64,000 bases of DNA from Saprospiraceae bacterium (GTDB lineage Bacteria; Bacteroidota; Bacteroidia; Chitinophagales; Saprospiraceae). The notes beneath the pieces were generated by a model that saw only the letters and a list, made by a program, of their open reading frames with translations, made no database searches and was not told the DNA's origin. Of this stretch, positions 30,576 to 39,362 are shown one piece after another. Position numbers and translations under genes: made by a program. Position 1 is the stretch's first letter. Each line of letters begins with the position of its first letter. The DNA lies in contig JADJTQ010000002.1 in the NCBI GenBank assembly GCA_016711125.1, positions 682,001 through 746,000 of the forward strand, written 5' to 3'.

Positions 30576-30937
30576 CGCTATCTTGTTAGTAAGGGCGGAA
30601 TATTCCAAAAAGCGAGCCTTTTCAAAACCGGGCGCAAAGATAGCTAACTTATTGATAACGTGCAGCATCTGGCGGTTAAGCAAGCCGTCGCACTTTGAGA
30701 GGTTATGAGAGTCAGCAGAGGGTGGCAGCTTTACGGGGGTGCGAATCCGCAATCCGTACTCTGCAATCTAAGGGGGTACTAAATGTCCATGTTGATAATG
30801 ACTTCGTTAAAAGTAGTTCATCTTGGAAAATGAAATCCTTTGATAACTATTCTGAGATCATAAAACTGTATTTTTAAAGTCAATGAGCCACCTAACCTGG
30901 AAATATACTACTCCTGGATTTAAAAAAATGACTAAAA
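30576..30937. other. Intergenic region at the left edge of the Rhs island
   Basis: No gene supported. A minus-strand extension of the DUF1080 frame and a short plus-strand frame ending KSFDNYSEIIKLYF at 30877 look like chance or remnants. The sequence becomes more AT-rich from about 30780 onward, marking the start of the accessory region. Confidence 0.4.
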
Positions 30938-31447
30938 GTGAGCTTGAATCAAAACCTGAATTTTATCTTCTTATTTTTTCTTGCTGCTTGCCACAATATG
31001 GATGACTGTATTGACACCGAATTACTTGCAGCATACAATCAGTCTGCTTCAGTAACAATTGATCACGATTTTATATCGCATATGTGCTTTGTAGTGGAGC
31101 TAAAAAATACTTGCGCTGATCAAGTTATAGTTATGGGTAATTCTTTGCAGCTTGGTAGAAAAAGTCAAGATTTAGAAAATATAGACTATCACATAAATTT
31201 CAGCGATATAGTAATTCAACACGATGAATCAGATACAACTGACTTCTTAATAAATGTTGATAATATATCAAGGACTCAATACACTAAAATTATGAATGAT
31301 CAGTATTTCATTTACTTCAAATACCTTTTAAATTCAAATCCGAATGACACATTGGAGTATCGATCAAATTTTGGCTCCTTTAGAACAAAATATGGCGCTG
31401 ATATATTACCTGGAGACATATTAAGAGACCTAAAGCACAAAAAGTAA
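30938..31447 (+). CDS. Immunity-like lipoprotein, orphan
   Basis: 169 residues with a GTG start. The frame begins (V)SLNQNLNFIFLFFLAACHNM, which supplies a signal sequence and lipobox LAAC. A nearby ATG at 30928 is in another frame. The rest is acidic and AT-rich with no known domain. The stop lies one base before the first Rhs fragment. In this island each Rhs tail is followed by such a gene, so this is probably the immunity gene left behind by a lost Rhs toxin to its left. No family is recognised. Confidence 0.55.
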   Translation: MSLNQNLNFIFLFFLAACHNMDDCIDTELLAAYNQSASVTIDHDFISHMCFVVELKNTCADQVIVMGNSLQLGRKSQDLENIDYHINFSDIVIQHDESDTTDFLINVDNISRTQYTKIMNDQYFIYFKYLLNSNPNDTLEYRSNFGSFRTKYGADILPGDILRDLKHKK

Positions 31448-31448
31448 T

Positions 31449-32627
31449 ATTGAATATACGTATGATGCCAATGGCACTCTATTCACGCGTAAAGTGTACA
31501 CCGGCGTTACCCTCGACTATCAACAAGATTATTTCAATGGGTAGAATATCGCACTGCGGGCGGAGTGCAGCGACTCGAATCGATTAGCCATGCCGAAGGT
31601 AGGGTCTACAATGTAAATGTCAATGTATCATCAACCGAGCTGTTGAGAGTAGAATACGCCATTCGGGACCATCTCGGCAACAACCGGCTCACTTTTACCG
31701 ACAAAAACAATGATGGCAAAGTCGACGTTAATAATCTGAGTACTAACGAGATACTCTCAGACCTGTCCGGCGAAACTTTAGTGAAGACGGAGAGTCACTA
31801 TTATCCTTTTGGCTTTACCTACGAGGGCCCCACCTGGATGAACGATGCTGCCGATAATGACAACCGCTACAAGTACAATGCCTGCCCGCCGAAATGGAAT
31901 GAAGGAGGGGCAAGGAATACCAGACCGATCATGGCCTAAACTGGAATGCCTATGGAGCCAGGATGTATGATCCTTGCTTGGGGAGATTTACGGGTGTGGA
32001 TCCGTTGGGAGATCAAGCTCCGGATAAAACACCATACCATTTCGTAGTAACAATCCTATAAATAGAATTGATCCTTTAGGATTAACAGATTTTACTGTGA
32101 ATAAAAAGACCGGTGAAATATCTCAAGTAGGGAAAGCGAATGAAGATCCTGACAGGATTTTAAGAACGAATAGAAATGGAGAGGTCAAGTATAAAAAGAA
32201 CGGCGAGGCTAAAGTAGCTATTGATGACATCAGCAAAGGTATACTTGAGGATGGGCTAAACTTACAAAAGAACGACGGTACTTTCGAAGTTAATGGTGAA
32301 GGTGAACCGAGTTTGGAAGATTTCAATAAATTCATATCTGAATTTTCGGATTATATAGGTAAAGAGATTGCAGGCGTTCGTTTAGGGGAAAAGAACAGTA
32401 CAGATGTAAAAAGGATTAAAACCTATAGGTACAGAAATAGCACACGTACCAGGTCTGAAACGCCCACAAGTTGGTTCAGCCAGTTCGGAGATCATTTAAA
32501 AGGTCATTTTCATACGCATCCTTATAGCGACCAAACACCTTCGGAAGAATATGATATTCCCCTGAGAAAGAGATATCCCAGTTTACCATTTTTTATAATT
32601 GCAGGAGGCCATGAAAAGAAATTTTAA
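31449..32627 (+). pseudogene. 5'-truncated Rhs fragment with JAB-type (JAMM) toxin domain
   Basis: The fragment begins abruptly at NIEYTYDANG and runs through the Rhs core end: IRDHLGNNRLTF, YYPFGF, YGARMYDPCLGRFTGVDPLGD and NPINRIDPLGL. It then switches to a variable domain (DFTVNKKTGEISQVGKANEDPDR). The toxin domain holds GHFHTHP (about 32500-32520) followed by TPSEEYD, the HxHP-x6-PS-xx-D JAMM metal site. It therefore looks like a JAB-family peptidase toxin (Toxin-JAB1-like). Three shifts (near 31539, 31910, 32050) break the core, while the toxin part is open from about 32052. No start of Rhs, signal peptide or secretion domain is present, so it would act only after recombination with a full Rhs gene. 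Confidence 0.72.
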
Positions 32628-33234
32628 TAAAAGAGTTATAGCAATACTTACCTTTGGCTCACTTTTTATGTGTTGCATTAGCTATAAAAACCAACTACTC
32701 ACAGGAGCAGGAAATATAGACCAAGCTCGGAAAAATGTAATAATTGACTTCGCAAATACTTATAAAACGCCACGGAGTTACATAAAAAAAAGAGAGGGGA
32801 GGTCTTTTGATGTTTTTTGGATATTTAAGGAGGACTCAGAAGATGACTTGCTGAGGTTTTCGGTCTCACCTGAAATTGACGGTCATATACCTTTACGTAT
32901 AAAGGACAGTTTGGGACAGGTTCCTCACAGCTATTTTCCAAATAATTTTGAGATCGAGAAGGGTAAATTGTTTGTTTGGAAAGATAGCATTACGCCCTTA
33001 CGAAAGGACATTTTGAATGTTATGAACAACTTCGGCGTTCTAGATTCTACCGATGTTAAACGAGAGTTAGGTCTGTTACGTGACAATTTTGAGGATGCAA
33101 GAGTTTTGACAATTGACCACAAATTGAAAAGTACCCATTATTATATCTGTAAGGAAAGTACTGAGAAATTTAAGAAAGTAATTACCAGTAAGGCCTTTGG
33201 ATATTATGAATCTCCCGGGCTTAATTGCCCTTAA
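32611..33234 (+). CDS. Putative immunity lipoprotein for the JAB-type Rhs toxin
   Basis: 207 residues from the ATG at 32611, which has an AGGAGG ribosome-binding site just upstream and overlaps the toxin end by 17 bases. An N-terminal hydrophobic stretch (VIAILTFGSLFMCC) suggests a lipoprotein or membrane-anchored protein. The remainder (charged alpha/beta, ending with paired Cys residues) is not recognised. The overlap with the toxin gene indicates translational coupling, as is usual for toxin/immunity pairs. The immunity role is inferred from position only. Confidence 0.6.
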   Translation: MKRNFNKRVIAILTFGSLFMCCISYKNQLLTGAGNIDQARKNVIIDFANTYKTPRSYIKKREGRSFDVFWIFKEDSEDDLLRFSVSPEIDGHIPLRIKDSLGQVPHSYFPNNFEIEKGKLFVWKDSITPLRKDILNVMNNFGVLDSTDVKRELGLLRDNFEDARVLTIDHKLKSTHYYICKESTEKFKKVITSKAFGYYESPGLNCP

Positions 33235-33404
33235 TCTTACTTTGCGAAAGCCTGTTTTGTTTTAAAGTTCTGGATATAAGTGTCAATAAGGTTAAACAGA
33301 ATCGATTGTGTAGACTGATTCAAATTTTGAATACTGGTAATACGATCTACGGTTTCTTTATCAAATGAGGCGTGCTCACCTCACCGAGGAGCTAAAGTTG
33401 CGGT

Positions 33405-33578
33405 TACGACATTGTGGGTAATATCACCAGCCTTGTGCGCAATCGATTTTAGGGAAGAAATACCAGTGCATACTATCAATATCTGAACAGAACGGGAAAG
33501 TTGAATAGGAAAGGCTATGATGGACATGCACCCGATGATCCATCAGGTAAAAATGCTGAGAAATATCAGAATAAATAG
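33405..33578 (+). pseudogene. Remnant of an Rhs toxin tail
   Basis: In one frame, an Rhs repeat piece YDIVGNITSLVRNRF runs into a stop at 33450-33452. It resumes at once with NTSAYYQYLNRTGKLNRKG and YDGHAPDDPSGKNAEKYQNK to a stop at 33576-33578. The second half reads like the end of a polymorphic toxin, since a small immunity-like gene follows 9 bases later. The upstream 33235-33404 shows no coding. It is a decayed module. Confidence 0.5.
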
Positions 33579-33587
33579 TACATCGAA

Positions 33588-34130
33588 ATGAGATATCTTT
33601 TCTACGTGATTTGTATTTTTAATACGCTTCAAATTTCGGCCCAGGTAGACATGTTGGAATTAATTGAATTTAAGGCAAAACTGCTCACTACTAGCCGGTA
33701 CGGTATGACTGATGCCCAAAGCAAAATTCTTGAAAATATCAGCAAACAGGAGGTTGAACATTTAAAAGTACCATTGGATCGCTTTGTTTTTTTGAAGATT
33801 AGATTTGATCAAACAAACGATCAGATTAGGACTAGAACCGTTTCTGCCTGGATTGGAAGTTGTGACTACTATGTGGCTTACAATTATGAAAACAGTAAAT
33901 TCTATCGTTTAGGTGGCTTTGATTCAGAAGATGTCAGTGAATTTTTTCGAGACCTGAGATCAGAAGAATTGATTAAATTACTAGATATAGAAAATACAGC
34001 TAGCTACGGCATAGATTTCTTATGTCTTAAGAAATACAATGATTTGAGTGAGCGTAAAAAGAGGAGAAGGGGATATAATTGCAGTAAATTGTGCTCGGAT
34101 GAGTTATCAAACACCTTAACGGTGCATTAA
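33588..34130 (+). CDS. Immunity-like secreted protein
   Basis: 180 residues with signal peptide RYLFYVICIFNTLQISAQ. The mature part is alpha/beta (VDMLELIEFKAKLLTTSRYG ... VSAWIGSCDYYVAYNYENSKFYRLGG) with two late Cys residues. No family is recognised. It starts 9 bases after the remnant toxin tail and ends 25 bases before the next Rhs fragment, the same layout as the other modules. An export signal would suit an immunity protein protecting the periplasm. Confidence 0.6.
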   Translation: MRYLFYVICIFNTLQISAQVDMLELIEFKAKLLTTSRYGMTDAQSKILENISKQEVEHLKVPLDRFVFLKIRFDQTNDQIRTRTVSAWIGSCDYYVAYNYENSKFYRLGGFDSEDVSEFFRDLRSEELIKLLDIENTASYGIDFLCLKKYNDLSERKKRRRGYNCSKLCSDELSNTLTVH

Positions 34131-34154
34131 TGATATTTTTACTTTCTGGTATTT

Positions 34155-35361
34155 CACCTACAATAACTATCTCAATCTACCACTGAAGGTGGCCTTTGGC
34201 GCCACAAATTATGTTGAATATACGTATGATGCCAACGGCGTCAAGTGGAAAAAGAAAACACTCAATGGCGCCGTAACCACCGAAAAATTTTACCTTGGAG
34301 ATATTGAGTACAACGGTACCAATCTGGAAGCGATCTACCACACAGATGGGAGGGCCATACCGAGTGGCAGTACCTATGAGTATCAATACACGATCAAAGA
34401 TCATTTAGGTAATAGCCGGGTTATGTTTAAGATGGTGGGAAGCACCGCCACGTTAATCCAGGAAAATCACTACTACCCGTTCGGAATGGAAATGGAAGGT
34501 AGCTTCACCGGCAGCACCAATAAATACCGCTATAACGGCAAAGAATGGAATGATGATCTGGGGTTAAACCTGTATGACTATGGCGCCCGATTCTACGATC
34601 CCAGTGTGGGTCGGTTTACTTCGATAGACCCAAAAGTGGAAGATTATCTTGCCTGGTCTCCATTCAACTATACTGGAAACAATCCGATAAGAAGAGTTGA
34701 TATTGGAGGTGAAGGATGGGGCGACATTGTAAAGGGTGCCAAAAAATTAGCAGCAAAAGGTGCAGTTTATGTTGCAGGAGCGGCAAATGCTATTGCATCA
34801 AATATGACAGGAAATTTCCCTGGAACAAGAGGTAACCCTAATGATTTTGGTGAATTTTCCGGAGCTGCCTCAGCCGGTCAAACTACAGGTGATATTATAT
34901 CAGTAGGTATTGGAGCAATCGAAATGGTTGCAGCGGCCGTAGGTTTGGTAAGCGAAGGGGCAGCAGCACCCCTAACAGGAGGAGCCACAGCTTTAGCAGT
35001 ACCAGCTACCGCCGCTTTGGGGGCTCATGGAACCTTGACAGCCGCAACAGCTATTAATAATTTACTTTCTGGTGATGGAGTTGTTCAGGCTAATGATAAT
35101 CAAGGTTCAGGAACTGGCAGGGGATCTAATAGCCGAAAACCAGATTCAGATGCTAAAGGAAATCATTCAGTTTATAATGATAGAGGAAATACTACCTACG
35201 GACAAAATGATAAAAATCCATCTAGTTTTGAAGAAGTTAAAAGGACAGATATTCAAGGAAAAGCCCATACAAATAAAGATGGAACGAAAGTAGAAACTCC
35301 ACATACTCATGTAAAAGGCAGCAAGGATGTTCGTCGTGCCGTAAAAGGAAAAGATTACTAA
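34155..35361 (+). CDS. 5'-truncated Rhs fragment with C-terminal toxin domain, module with Imm53
   Basis: The frame starts abruptly within the Rhs core at TYNNYLNLPLKVAFGATNY and has no proper start. It runs through YTIKDHLGNSRVMFK, HYYPFGMEME, YDYGARFYDPSVGRFTSIDP and GNNPIRRVDIGG, then into a variable region of about 200 residues. This includes an Ala/Gly-rich hydrophobic stretch (residues 225-290 of the fragment). The last 80 residues (NTTYGQNDKNPSSFEEVKRTD ... TPHTHVKGSKDVRRAVKGKDY) form a small basic domain with HTH-type His residues, typical of polymorphic nuclease-like toxins. I cannot name the family with confidence. The neighbouring Imm53 supports the toxin call. Confidence 0.7.
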
Positions 35362-35371
35362 AAAGTCAATT

Positions 35372-35691
35372 ATGTCAAAGCATAATATATTGGAATGGAT
35401 AAGTAAGTGGTATAACCAGAATTGTGACGGAGATTGGGAGCATGATTTTGGTGTAGCGATTGAAACTTTAGACAATCCAGGATGGTCGGTTTCAATTGAT
35501 ACTGAAGGGACTAGATTTAAGTTATTGGATATGCCTTGGATGTTAAAAGAAAACAGTCCAACAGATTGGTATGGGTTTAAAATTTCAAAGGAAAATTTGA
35601 AGCTTCTGGAGATCCAATGAAGCTACATTTCTTACTAAGTCTATTTCAAGAAATTTTAAGTAGTCAATCGGATGAGGATGATAAAAGATAG
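35372..35691 (+). CDS. Imm53 family immunity protein, one apparent frameshift
   Basis: About 106 residues if one A is added to A4 at 35592-35595. As it stands, the frame ends at 35620. The sequence WYNQNCDGDWEHDFGVAI and ETLDNPGWSVSIDTEGT match Imm53, a polymorphic-toxin immunity family. After correction the tail reads EKFEASGDPMKLHFLLSLFQ, which continues the family pattern. It starts 10 bases after the Rhs toxin stop and presumably neutralises it in the cytoplasm. The immunity call rests on family match plus position. Confidence 0.82.
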
Positions 35692-35820
35692 TTATAAATG
35701 GGGAATATTTGCACTGTATTTAATTTTGTGCTTGACAGCTGTTCCTTGACCCATATTATTTGAACACGATTAAAGCCAGTGGCTTCGAAATCAGAATAAT
35801 CATCAATAAGGCAAACTCTG

Positions 35821-37182
35821 ATTATCAATGGTTCGTGACCTTATCAGGCTGCGATTTTGCCATAATCCAGGACTAATCTGATCACATTATCATTTATTTT
35901 AATGTTTGCGTCAATTGGATAGATTGATAATATTCTTTTTAATAGATTATGGTTGAATAATTCGGTGGTCAAATCAGAGATCGAATAGGTTAATCGAAGA
36001 CTTCTTTTCAACCCATTCCGTTGAATACATTTGCCAATTGATGCTGTGGTTAGCGCGGCGTTTACATGAAAATGTATTTTCTTTTTACTTCTTGCTTGAC
36101 TATTCTGTAGTCCTGTAAATTGTTTTGAATCTCTAAAATTGAATTCCATTTGAAACCTGGCTCGGTAAGCACACAGGATGGCAAGCCCCGTCATAATGAT
36201 ATCCGTACTGAAGAACATCTTCGTAGTATTTACTTCCCCAGTGGTATTCAGGAATTCTACATAGCAGAGTTTTACATTGCGCTTCAGACCAACACTATTA
36301 ACCACCGCGGCATGGATTCGCACGTCATCATCTTCGTATTCTTGGGTTACCCGCCGTTTATCGATTTGTTTCCGTTGATTTTACCAGCATACTGTTTCGG
36401 CCGGCCTTTGCTACCTGTTTGCCTTCCATTATATAAATAGCGAAGATTCGCATCCTCTCTCAATCGACCCACAATATTTAAATCCGTCTTCTCACAGATC
36501 GGATCTATGAATTTCCTCTTAGTGAAATAGGCATCCACGGCCAATATCGTACTGAGCTTACTTAACTGGGCTGATCTTGAGACAATGATGTTCGCATAGT
36601 GATCCACAATACTCTGGCCATCCTCCAAGGTGGATTTCCGGGCACTCGGTGTTTGAATCGCTTCCAAATGGTAGGCCGTATTCTGATCTACATCGACCAC
36701 CGCTATTCCCGCTATTTCCAAGCCCCGCTTATGCTTTCCGGCTGTTCCGCTATAAAAGTAACCGATTCCTGGGGTATGCTTACCACTCTTATTCAGATAG
36801 GTTGGATCAAAACCCAGGATACAATTCGCTCCACAATATTGCTCCACCAATAAAATATTGAAGGTTAAAAAGTCAAAGTCTCGCTCAAATCCCATTCGAT
36901 AGGTACTTTCATGGTACTTACCATATCTTGCCAGTTGTAAGAAATTAATCCGGCCTCGTATGCTTAAAAAAGCATAAATGTCTCTACAATAAACCGGCGT
37001 CGCCATTCATTAATCCAGGCATTTTATTTAATATTGTACTTATAAGGCTTACGCCTTGGGTAAATGCGTTTGTAGTTTTCATTTTGTAGTAATCTTGAGA
37101 CTCTACAATATACGCATTTACCTTTTATATATATGATTTATTCATAATGTGTCCCCATCTAACCCCGCGAACCATTGATTAT
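35821..37182. mobile_element. IS4-like insertion sequence
   Basis: About 1.36 kb bounded by imperfect 15-bp terminal inverted repeats: ATTATCAATGGTTCG at 35821-35835, and 37168-37182 reading ATAATCAATGGTTCG on the other strand (14 of 15 match). It contains one transposase gene on the minus strand. Between gene and right end is a long inverted repeat (GGTAAATGCGT at 37059-37069 with ACGCATTTACC at 37112-37122), which may limit transposase translation. No clear target-site duplication is seen. The right end abuts an Rhs core fragment whose left part is absent on the other side, so insertion was accompanied or followed by deletion. Confidence 0.65.
35844..37006 (-). CDS. IS4-like transposase, one apparent frameshift
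   Basis: About 387 residues if one base is added in T4 at 36379-36382, where the minus-strand AAAA becomes AAAAA. As given, it splits into 219 and 160 residues plus a bridging stretch QRKQIDKRRVTQEYEDDD. The DDE residues are visible: Asp in ILGFDPTYLNKSG, Asp in ILAVDAYFTKRKF and Glu in RFQMEFNFRDSKQFTGLQNSQAR (the YREK-like block). It probably cuts and pastes the element. The intact catalytic set suggests recent activity if the shift is an error. Confidence 0.78.
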
Positions 37183-37199
37183 ACATTATATGGATTAAA

Positions 37200-37647
37200 T
37201 TAAATCGGATGACAGCGTCAAGCTACCGGGAGTATATTAGTGGTTCATGGATAGGGAATAGTTCGATAGATAGATATACCGTATCAGGCATTACCTACGA
37301 TCTCAATGGCAATCTAAGTGGTATAACCCGAAGTGGTCTTCAATCAGGTACGGCTACCTTTGGGGTGATCGACCAGATGGGCTATAGTTACGATGCCACC
37401 TATGGCAATCAATTAAGTACCATTACGGAGAACGCATCCATTACGAAGGGATTTAAAAAAGTGACAGCTGGAGCAACAGGCTACACCTATGACAACAATG
37501 GCAATGTCAACGCAGATGGCTACCGGGGCATAACGGCCACCACCTACAATAACTATCTCAATCTACCGCTAAAGGTGGCCTTTGGCGCTACAAATTATGT
37601 TGAATATACGTATGATGCCAACGGCGTCAAGTGGAAAAAGATCAAAT
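37200..37647 (+). pseudogene. Rhs core fragment right of the IS element
   Basis: The frame (ASSYREYISGSW ... ITYDLNGNLSGITRSG ... YSYDATYGNQLSTI ... GYTYDNNGNVNADG ... ATTYNNYLNLPLKVAFG ... EYTYDANGVKWKK) shows three or four YD-type repeats of an Rhs core. It begins directly after the IS right end and ends where the recombinase remnant starts. Thus both ends are junctions. The last 100 bases are shared with two other Rhs fragments in the island. No toxin domain is attached. Confidence 0.75.
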
Positions 37648-37827
37648 CAAAAAGTCACGTCTGGTCAGGTCATTCGTACGGCGCTTATCGGTCATTTGCT
37701 GAAAAAATACGATGTTCGCATTGTATAATTGGCAGGTCACAAATATGTGAGCAGCACGGAGCGGTATGATCTGTTTAACCTGGAAGACCTGGAGGATGGG
37801 TTGAGGAATTATAATCCGTTGAAATGA
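37513..37827 (+). repeat. 315-bp direct repeat, copy 1 (Rhs segment plus recombinase 3' end)
   Basis: Copy 1 of a repeat whose second copy is 41481-41795, in the same orientation and of identical length. The first 135 bases are Rhs core and the last 180 bases are the end of a tyrosine recombinase gene. The copies differ by scattered substitutions only, without indels. The junction lies just after the codons for GVKWKK. Confidence 0.9.
37648..37827 (+). pseudogene. 3' remnant of a tyrosine recombinase, copy 1
   Basis: In the frame of CAG GTC ATT the sequence reads GQVIRTALIGHLLKKYDVRIV, a stop (TAA 37726-37728), then LAGHKYVSSTERYDLFNLED and GLRNYNPLK to a natural stop. This is the C terminus of a Bacteroidota-type integrase, in which RIVQYLAGHxYVSSTERY carries the catalytic His and Tyr and NLEDL...HPLK ends the protein. 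The second catalytic Arg is in IIRTALIGHLL. The 5' four-fifths of the gene is missing and the stop replaces the expected QY. It is a dead fragment. Confidence 0.75.
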
Positions 37828-37944
37828 GTAGCCTATATTTTATTAATATACAGTATATTACATATAGCTATAAATAATATTTATTGATAATTTTACTTTT
37901 AAGTGAAATATTGTCTCATTTTGGTGTTATAATTGTATCTATAA

Positions 37945-38436
37945 GTGAATTATGAGATTGTTCGGTTAGATGATCTATCAGGCGATGAAGCGTCTGTATA
38001 TAGCATTTTAGAGGAGGGAGAGGAACTCACTCTGCTGGAAAAGTTCATTCAAGAAAATGTAGATGATTACAAACAAGAAATTGATGACATTATCGTCAGG
38101 CTTGAAAATATCGGTCACAAATACGGTGCTAGACAGCAATGGTTTAAGTTAAATGAGGGAAATCCTGGCGATCACGTTTGTGCCCTCTATGACACTCCAG
38201 ATAGAAGACTTCGGCTGTATTGTATCAGATATGGTAGTCTGTTACTCGTTATCGGTGGCGGCGGACCGAAGCAGGTTAGAGCATTGCAAGAGGATGATAA
38301 GTTAATGCATGAAAATTATAGTTTAAGGGAGATAGCAAATCAAATCTTCGAGAGAATGCGAGATGGAGACATTACATTCTCTACTGATTATCAAGAGCTT
38401 GAAGGGGATTTAAAATTCTATGATGACAATGACTAA
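37945..38436 (+). CDS. RelE/HigB-like toxin of a TAC operon
   Basis: 163 residues from a GTG start. The last half holds HVCALYDTPDRRLRLYCIRY followed by GSLLLVIGGGGPKQVRALQEDD. This pattern (short basic beta strands, then GGGGPK) is common in Bacteroidota RelE/ParE/Gp49-fold toxins encoded just upstream of an HTH gene. These proteins are typically ribosome-dependent mRNases. The HTH antitoxin gene overlaps its end by 17 bases. The preceding 110 bases are strongly AT-rich and are the likely operon promoter. The toxin call is by pattern and context, not by a catalytic residue. Confidence 0.65.
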   Translation: MNYEIVRLDDLSGDEASVYSILEEGEELTLLEKFIQENVDDYKQEIDDIIVRLENIGHKYGARQQWFKLNEGNPGDHVCALYDTPDRRLRLYCIRYGSLLLVIGGGGPKQVRALQEDDKLMHENYSLREIANQIFERMRDGDITFSTDYQELEGDLKFYDDND

Positions 38437-38824
38437 AAAAGCCAGAAATATTAAAAGCGATATTATTAAGAATGCCATTAAATCAATTGATCCTCACATT
38501 GCAAATCGGGTCGATAATCGAATGTACGTGTCAGCTCGAATTAAAGAGCTAATGGATCAAAGAGGTCTATTAAATAATGATCTTGCAGAACTGCTTAAGA
38601 AGCAACCTTCAATGATCACGAGGTGGTTGAGTGGTACTCATAATTTTACACTGGATACTGTAAGCGATATAGAGACGATCTTAGGAGAGAGAATCATACA
38701 GAAAATAGAAGAGCCCAGTGACACTGTTTATCATTTTGTAATCAGCGAAGAGGTCGCAAAAGTGAATGAGCTTATGTGGTGGCCGGCTTCAGTAGAGGTC
38801 AATTTTAGAAGAGCACAAGCATGA
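38420..38824 (+). CDS. HTH antitoxin with C-terminal extension (HigA-like)
   Basis: 134 residues. An XRE-type HTH spans about 38-92 (RIKELMDQRGLLNNDLAELLKKQPSMITRWLSGTHNFTLDTVSDIE). A tail of about 40 residues follows, ending ELMWWPASVEVNFRRAQA. In TAC systems the antitoxin carries a hydrophobic, Trp-containing chaperone-addiction (ChAD) tail recognised by the SecB-like partner; this tail has two adjacent Trp residues and fits that idea. It probably autoregulates the operon. It overlaps the toxin gene by 17 bases and the chaperone gene by 4 (ATGA), so all three are translationally coupled. Confidence 0.75.
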   Translation: MMTMTKKARNIKSDIIKNAIKSIDPHIANRVDNRMYVSARIKELMDQRGLLNNDLAELLKKQPSMITRWLSGTHNFTLDTVSDIETILGERIIQKIEEPSDTVYHFVISEEVAKVNELMWWPASVEVNFRRAQA

Positions 38825-39216
38825 CGACGGATAAGATAAAAAGGGGATTAAAATTGGTGTCCATCCAGCTAGTTGGGAGTGATTTTAATATGCCTGCTGT
38901 AAATGAAAAGCAATCATATAAATATGATCACTCTTTCAATTTTAGATACAATACGGATGGACAGAAAATTGTAGCACTTGTTGAAGTCAAGACGACCTCG
39001 TCAGATCTTGAGGATCTGAAAGCCCAATTAAATTTAAATTTTTTGTTTACGATCGACAATGTTGAAGGAATAAAGAAAGACGAATTGCCACGTGATTTAG
39101 TGGCAGATCTTAATAAAGTTGTTGTCGGTACAACTCGAGGTATTATGTTCAATCATTATAGGGGTACATTATTACATAATGCCTTGCTTCCCATCGTGCC
39201 TGATATCGAGTTATAA
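38821..39216 (+). CDS. SecB-like chaperone of a TAC operon
   Basis: 131 residues. The pattern YKYDHSFNFRYNTDGQKIVALVEVK (paired strands), NFLFTIDNVEG, and the closing TTRGIMFNHYRGTLLHNALLPIV match the SecB fold: four-stranded sheet, then the helix with the TxRG-I motif and hydrophobic LPxI end. In TAC modules such as the M. tuberculosis HigBA-SecB type, this protein folds and protects the antitoxin. Housekeeping SecB is rare in Bacteroidota, and an orphan SecB-like gene coupled to an HTH gene strongly suggests the TAC role. No experiment supports it here. Confidence 0.65.
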   Translation: MTTDKIKRGLKLVSIQLVGSDFNMPAVNEKQSYKYDHSFNFRYNTDGQKIVALVEVKTTSSDLEDLKAQLNLNFLFTIDNVEGIKKDELPRDLVADLNKVVVGTTRGIMFNHYRGTLLHNALLPIVPDIEL

Positions 39217-39284
39217 TCCAATTGAAAAGAAAATGGATCACATCCAGGTATGATAAATCGTACGGAATGCGTTAGATTTAAGGT

Positions 39285-39335
39285 CCCAACCTACGGGATA
39301 ATGCTTCGGTTGGGAGTCCCAGGAAAAGTCCTGGG
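39285..39335. other. Tandem hairpins after the TAC operon
   Basis: Two stems in a row: CCCAACC (39285-39291) with GGTTGGG (39308-39314), then CCCAGGA (39318-39324) with TCCTGGG (39329-39335) over a 4-base loop. There is no T run directly after. It may end the chaperone transcript or mark the junction with the next Rhs fragment 28 bases downstream. Confidence 0.5.
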
Positions 39336-39362
39336 CATAGCATTTTGAGGCAGGTAAGTGAT

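Noticed and set aside
30700..30775. Possible tRNA or group of RNA arms
   Set aside because: A GTGCGAATCC stretch recalls a T arm, but no acceptor stem or anticodon arm can be formed around it.
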